Source of the DNA: JBKEDH01 sp047975295
GTDB lineage: Bacteria > Bacteroidota > Bacteroidia > Flavobacteriales > Flavobacteriaceae
Direction: 5' to 3'
Assembly (NCBI GenBank): GCA_047975295.1
Contig: JBKEDH010000008.1
Coordinates: 1-9,991, forward strand
DNA length: 9,991 bases
In this document: positions 8,314 through 9,991 of the stretch, in pieces
Position numbering within the stretch: position 1 is the first letter of the stretch
Layout: every line of letters begins with the position of its first letter
Notes under the pieces: generated by a model
What the model was told of the DNA's origin: nothing
Databases searched by the model: none
The model's input: only the letters and a program-made list of their open reading frames with translations
Program-made: the position numbers and the translations under genes

Positions 8314-9093
8314 ATGGAAAAAATAGATATTAGAACCGTAAATGTTGTCCAATACATAAAACCGCTACGGGAAGGCGGCTCGTTACCGGCCATAGTAAAG
8401 GCTGACGATGGTTTTCTTTATGTTTTAAAATTTCAGGGAGCCGGACAAGGTGTAAATGCACTTATCGCCGAGCTTTTGGGAGGCGAATTGGCACGTGCCA
8501 TTGGCCTGCATGTTCCAGAATTGGTGTTTATGAATTTAGATGGTTCCTTCAGCAAGACCGAACCCGACGAAGAAATTCAAGATTTACTTAAATTCAGCGT
8601 TGGCTTAAATCTTGGGCTACATTACTTATCCGGTTCCATTACGTTCGATCCCATAGCCTCCAAAATTGATGCGTTAACAGCCTCGAAAATCCTTTTATTG
8701 GACTGCATTACCAGCAATATAGACCGCACCGATAGAAATCCGAATCTATTAAGTTGGCATAACGAATCGTGGGTTATTGATAACGGTGCCGGTTTTTATT
8801 TTCATCATAATTGGAATACCTGGGAAAACCATCTTAAAAAATCATTTCCACAAATAAAGGATCACATCCTTTTAAAACAGGCCACAAAATTAGAAGAAGC
8901 CAAAACGGAAATTGTACATAAGCTAAATACGGCAACCATTGCCAAAATTATAACCACCATACCCGAAAATTGGCTAATAAATGATATGGATATATTTAAG
9001 CCTTCGGAAAAAAGAGTAGCATACACTAAGTATTTAGACTCTAAATTAGCTATGATGGACCTTTTTGTAAAAGAAATAAAACATGCACGATAA
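8314..9093 (+). CDS. HipA-like kinase, HipA_2 type, without HipB
   Basis: A 259-residue protein of the compact HipA-like kinase family (HipA_2). It lacks the N-terminal HipA domain of classic HipA (about 440 residues). Kinase features visible: GGSLPAIVKADDG (21-33) in the nucleotide-loop region, K39 in VLKF (ATP-binding Lys), E53 in the following helix, the catalytic loop NIDRTDRNPN (135-144) with likely catalytic D137 and metal-ligand N142, and VIDNGAGF (154-161) with likely metal-binding D156, then FHHNW. The active site thus looks intact. It is probably a cytosolic protein kinase; its substrate is unknown. Classic HipA phosphorylates GltX, but that cannot be transferred to this family. No HTH antitoxin gene lies beside it. 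The last 11 bases overlap the DUF3037 gene, suggesting coupled translation. I find no convincing promoter in the 60 bases after the secA terminator. Confidence 0.88.
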   Translation: MEKIDIRTVNVVQYIKPLREGGSLPAIVKADDGFLYVLKFQGAGQGVNALIAELLGGELARAIGLHVPELVFMNLDGSFSKTEPDEEIQDLLKFSVGLNLGLHYLSGSITFDPIASKIDALTASKILLLDCITSNIDRTDRNPNLLSWHNESWVIDNGAGFYFHHNWNTWENHLKKSFPQIKDHILLKQATKLEEAKTEIVHKLNTATIAKIITTIPENWLINDMDIFKPSEKRVAYTKYLDSKLAMMDLFVKEIKHAR

Positions 9094-9466
9094 CGTTACA
9101 TACGAATATACCATAATACGAGTTATGCCCCAGGTAGAGCGTGGCGAATGCTTTAATGTTGGCGTGCTATTGTTTTCTAAACGGAAAAAGTTTTTGGATG
9201 TAAAATACACCATTAACGAAACTAAATTAAAAGCATTTTCCTGCGAACTTGATAAGGCAACATTAGCAGCTTATTTAAAATCGTGGAAACTTATTTGTAA
9301 GGGCGATTTACAAGGCGGTCCCATTGCCCGATTGGAACAGCCCGACAGATTCCGGTGGTTGGCCGCTACACGAAGTACCATTATACAAAGTTCGAAAACA
9401 CATCCGGGACTTTGCTTCAATCCGGAAACAGAACTGGAATATCTGTTTGAAAAATTTGTTTTGTAA
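9083..9466 (+). CDS. DUF3037 family protein, partner of the HipA-like kinase
   Basis: A 127-residue protein matching DUF3037: YTIIRVMPQVERGECFNVGV (9-28) is the family's N-terminal signature, RFRWLAATRST (89-99) the central one, and HPGLC (107-111) the third. It is soluble, with no signal peptide or membrane segment. Its biochemical role is unknown. From general knowledge, genes of this family are often found directly beside HipA_2 kinases, which makes a partner, regulator or substrate role the natural guess. The start ATG lies inside the end of the kinase gene (11-base overlap, different frame), the arrangement expected for translational re-initiation and fixed stoichiometry. The start is supported because the conserved signature begins about eight residues in. 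No clear terminator follows; the 111 bases to the transposase remnant are AT-rich and show no gene. Confidence 0.88.
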   Translation: MHDNVTYEYTIIRVMPQVERGECFNVGVLLFSKRKKFLDVKYTINETKLKAFSCELDKATLAAYLKSWKLICKGDLQGGPIARLEQPDRFRWLAATRSTIIQSSKTHPGLCFNPETELEYLFEKFVL

Positions 9467-9577
9467 ATTTATATCTAAGTTGTAAACAAACTAAAGTAAA
9501 ATACAACGAACGCGTGTTTTAAAAAATTTGAATATTATAGCACAATCACTTTAACAAAAACTTAAAAAATTTAATGA

Positions 9578-9991
9578 TTATCCGTATTTATACCTAAAAT
9601 CATTTTTGTAACTTACCGAAGCGACCAAAAGCCTGCCGAATAAAGCCTCTCCGAAATATCTTCGGTTAAATTTGTAGCAGAACTCATCCACCAAATAGGC
9701 TTGCAGGAATTCCGGTTTTACGTTGTGGTAGCTATTGAGTAGTTGCCTTTTGGCATTGCTAATGGCTATATGTACCCACGGAAGCTTTTCCCCCCACCAA
9801 TTCCTTGGGGATGACTTCACTGTGGTGTGATTCCACGAAACCGTGTAGGTTGACATAGGAAGTTGAATCATCAGTGCTTAAGTTGGCTTTTTCGCTAACC
9901 GAGTTTTGAACCACCTTGTCAATGGTCTTTGCTTTCAGGTCATCTATGACTTTCATCTTCAGATAACCTACCCTTTTGGGCTTTTTTCCGG
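9578..9991 (-). pseudogene. IS1595-family (ISXO2-like) transposase, C-terminal part, frameshifted and cut by window edge
   Basis: Read on the minus strand, the frame entering at the window edge (GKKPKRVGYLKMKVIDDL..., no stop) gives DDSTSYVNLHGFVESHHSEVIPKELVG and then loses homology and stops near 9759. The frame +1 to it continues the family sequence: EKLPWVHIAISNAKRQLL, then LQAYLVDEFCYKFNRRYFGEALFGRLL, ending YKNDFRYKYG. Joined, these look like the DDE domain of ISXO2-like transposases: the Asp of DDSTSY and the Asn and Lys of SNAKR are likely catalytic-motif residues. The break falls at a six-G run (plus-strand C's, 9790-9795), and removing one G restores a single frame. The N-terminal half lies beyond the window. 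The copy is either dead or affected by a homopolymer sequencing error. Confidence 0.85.
9578..9991 (-). mobile_element. Right-edge fragment of an IS1595-like insertion sequence (boundaries not resolved)
   Basis: The transposase reading frame implies an insertion sequence whose transposase-downstream end lies somewhere in 9467-9577. Only one end is present, so the terminal inverted repeat and the target duplication cannot be identified by comparison inside the window. The AT-rich 111 bases show no other gene. The element is tail-to-tail with the DUF3037 gene and does not interrupt it. Confidence 0.6.

Noticed and set aside
9479..9507. GTTGTA...TACAAC inverted repeat after the DUF3037 gene as a terminator
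   Set aside because: Six-base arms with a 17-base loop and no T-run; too weak to call.
9519..9572. 11-base direct repeat TTAAAAAATTT at 9519-9529 and 9562-9572
   Set aside because: Low-complexity AT sequence in an AT-rich gap. It could occur by chance, and it cannot be tied to an insertion-sequence end without the other end.
9788..9795. Programmed -1 frameshifting in the transposase at the G-run followed by A's
   Set aside because: Runs such as G GGA AAA resemble -1 slippery heptamers, but the downstream frame is +1 relative to the upstream one, so a -1 slip would not join the two parts.

Overview
The window looks like a chromosomal segment from a member of the Bacteroidota, most likely class Flavobacteriia. 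Four things point there: the large single-chain PurL; a SecA of about 1118 residues with the extra insertions typical of this phylum and no C-terminal zinc site; A-rich translation starts without Shine-Dalgarno sequences; and promoter elements of the phylum's own type (TTG, 19 bases, TAnnTTTG). The DNA is moderately AT-rich throughout. All complete genes are on the plus strand. The only minus-strand gene is a broken transposase at the right edge. No gene-free stretch reaches 300 bases.

Left block (42-4328): purL (phosphoribosylformylglycinamidine synthase, purine synthesis) is followed after 12 bases by a PduO-type cob(I)alamin adenosyltransferase, so the two are probably co-transcribed. Bases 1-41 are leader sequence cut by the window edge, and I see no convincing promoter in them.

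Middle block (4329-8253): an intergenic region carries a weak hairpin and then a textbook Bacteroidota promoter that drives a small, very acidic DUF2795 protein, closed by its own terminator. The next gene is secA, the preprotein translocase ATPase. Its leader holds a TATCTTTG -7 element and two small palindromes. A 15-bp-stem terminator follows secA.

Right block (8314-9466): a two-gene module pairs a compact HipA-like kinase (HipA_2 type, with no HipB and no N-terminal HipA domain) with a DUF3037 protein. The genes overlap by 11 bases and are presumably translationally coupled. This is the least understood system in the window. Kinase active-site residues are visible, but substrate and partner role are unknown.

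Right edge (9578-9991): the C-terminal part of an IS1595/ISXO2-like transposase on the minus strand, interrupted by a one-base insertion in a run of six G and continuing past the window end. It lies tail-to-tail with the DUF3037 gene.
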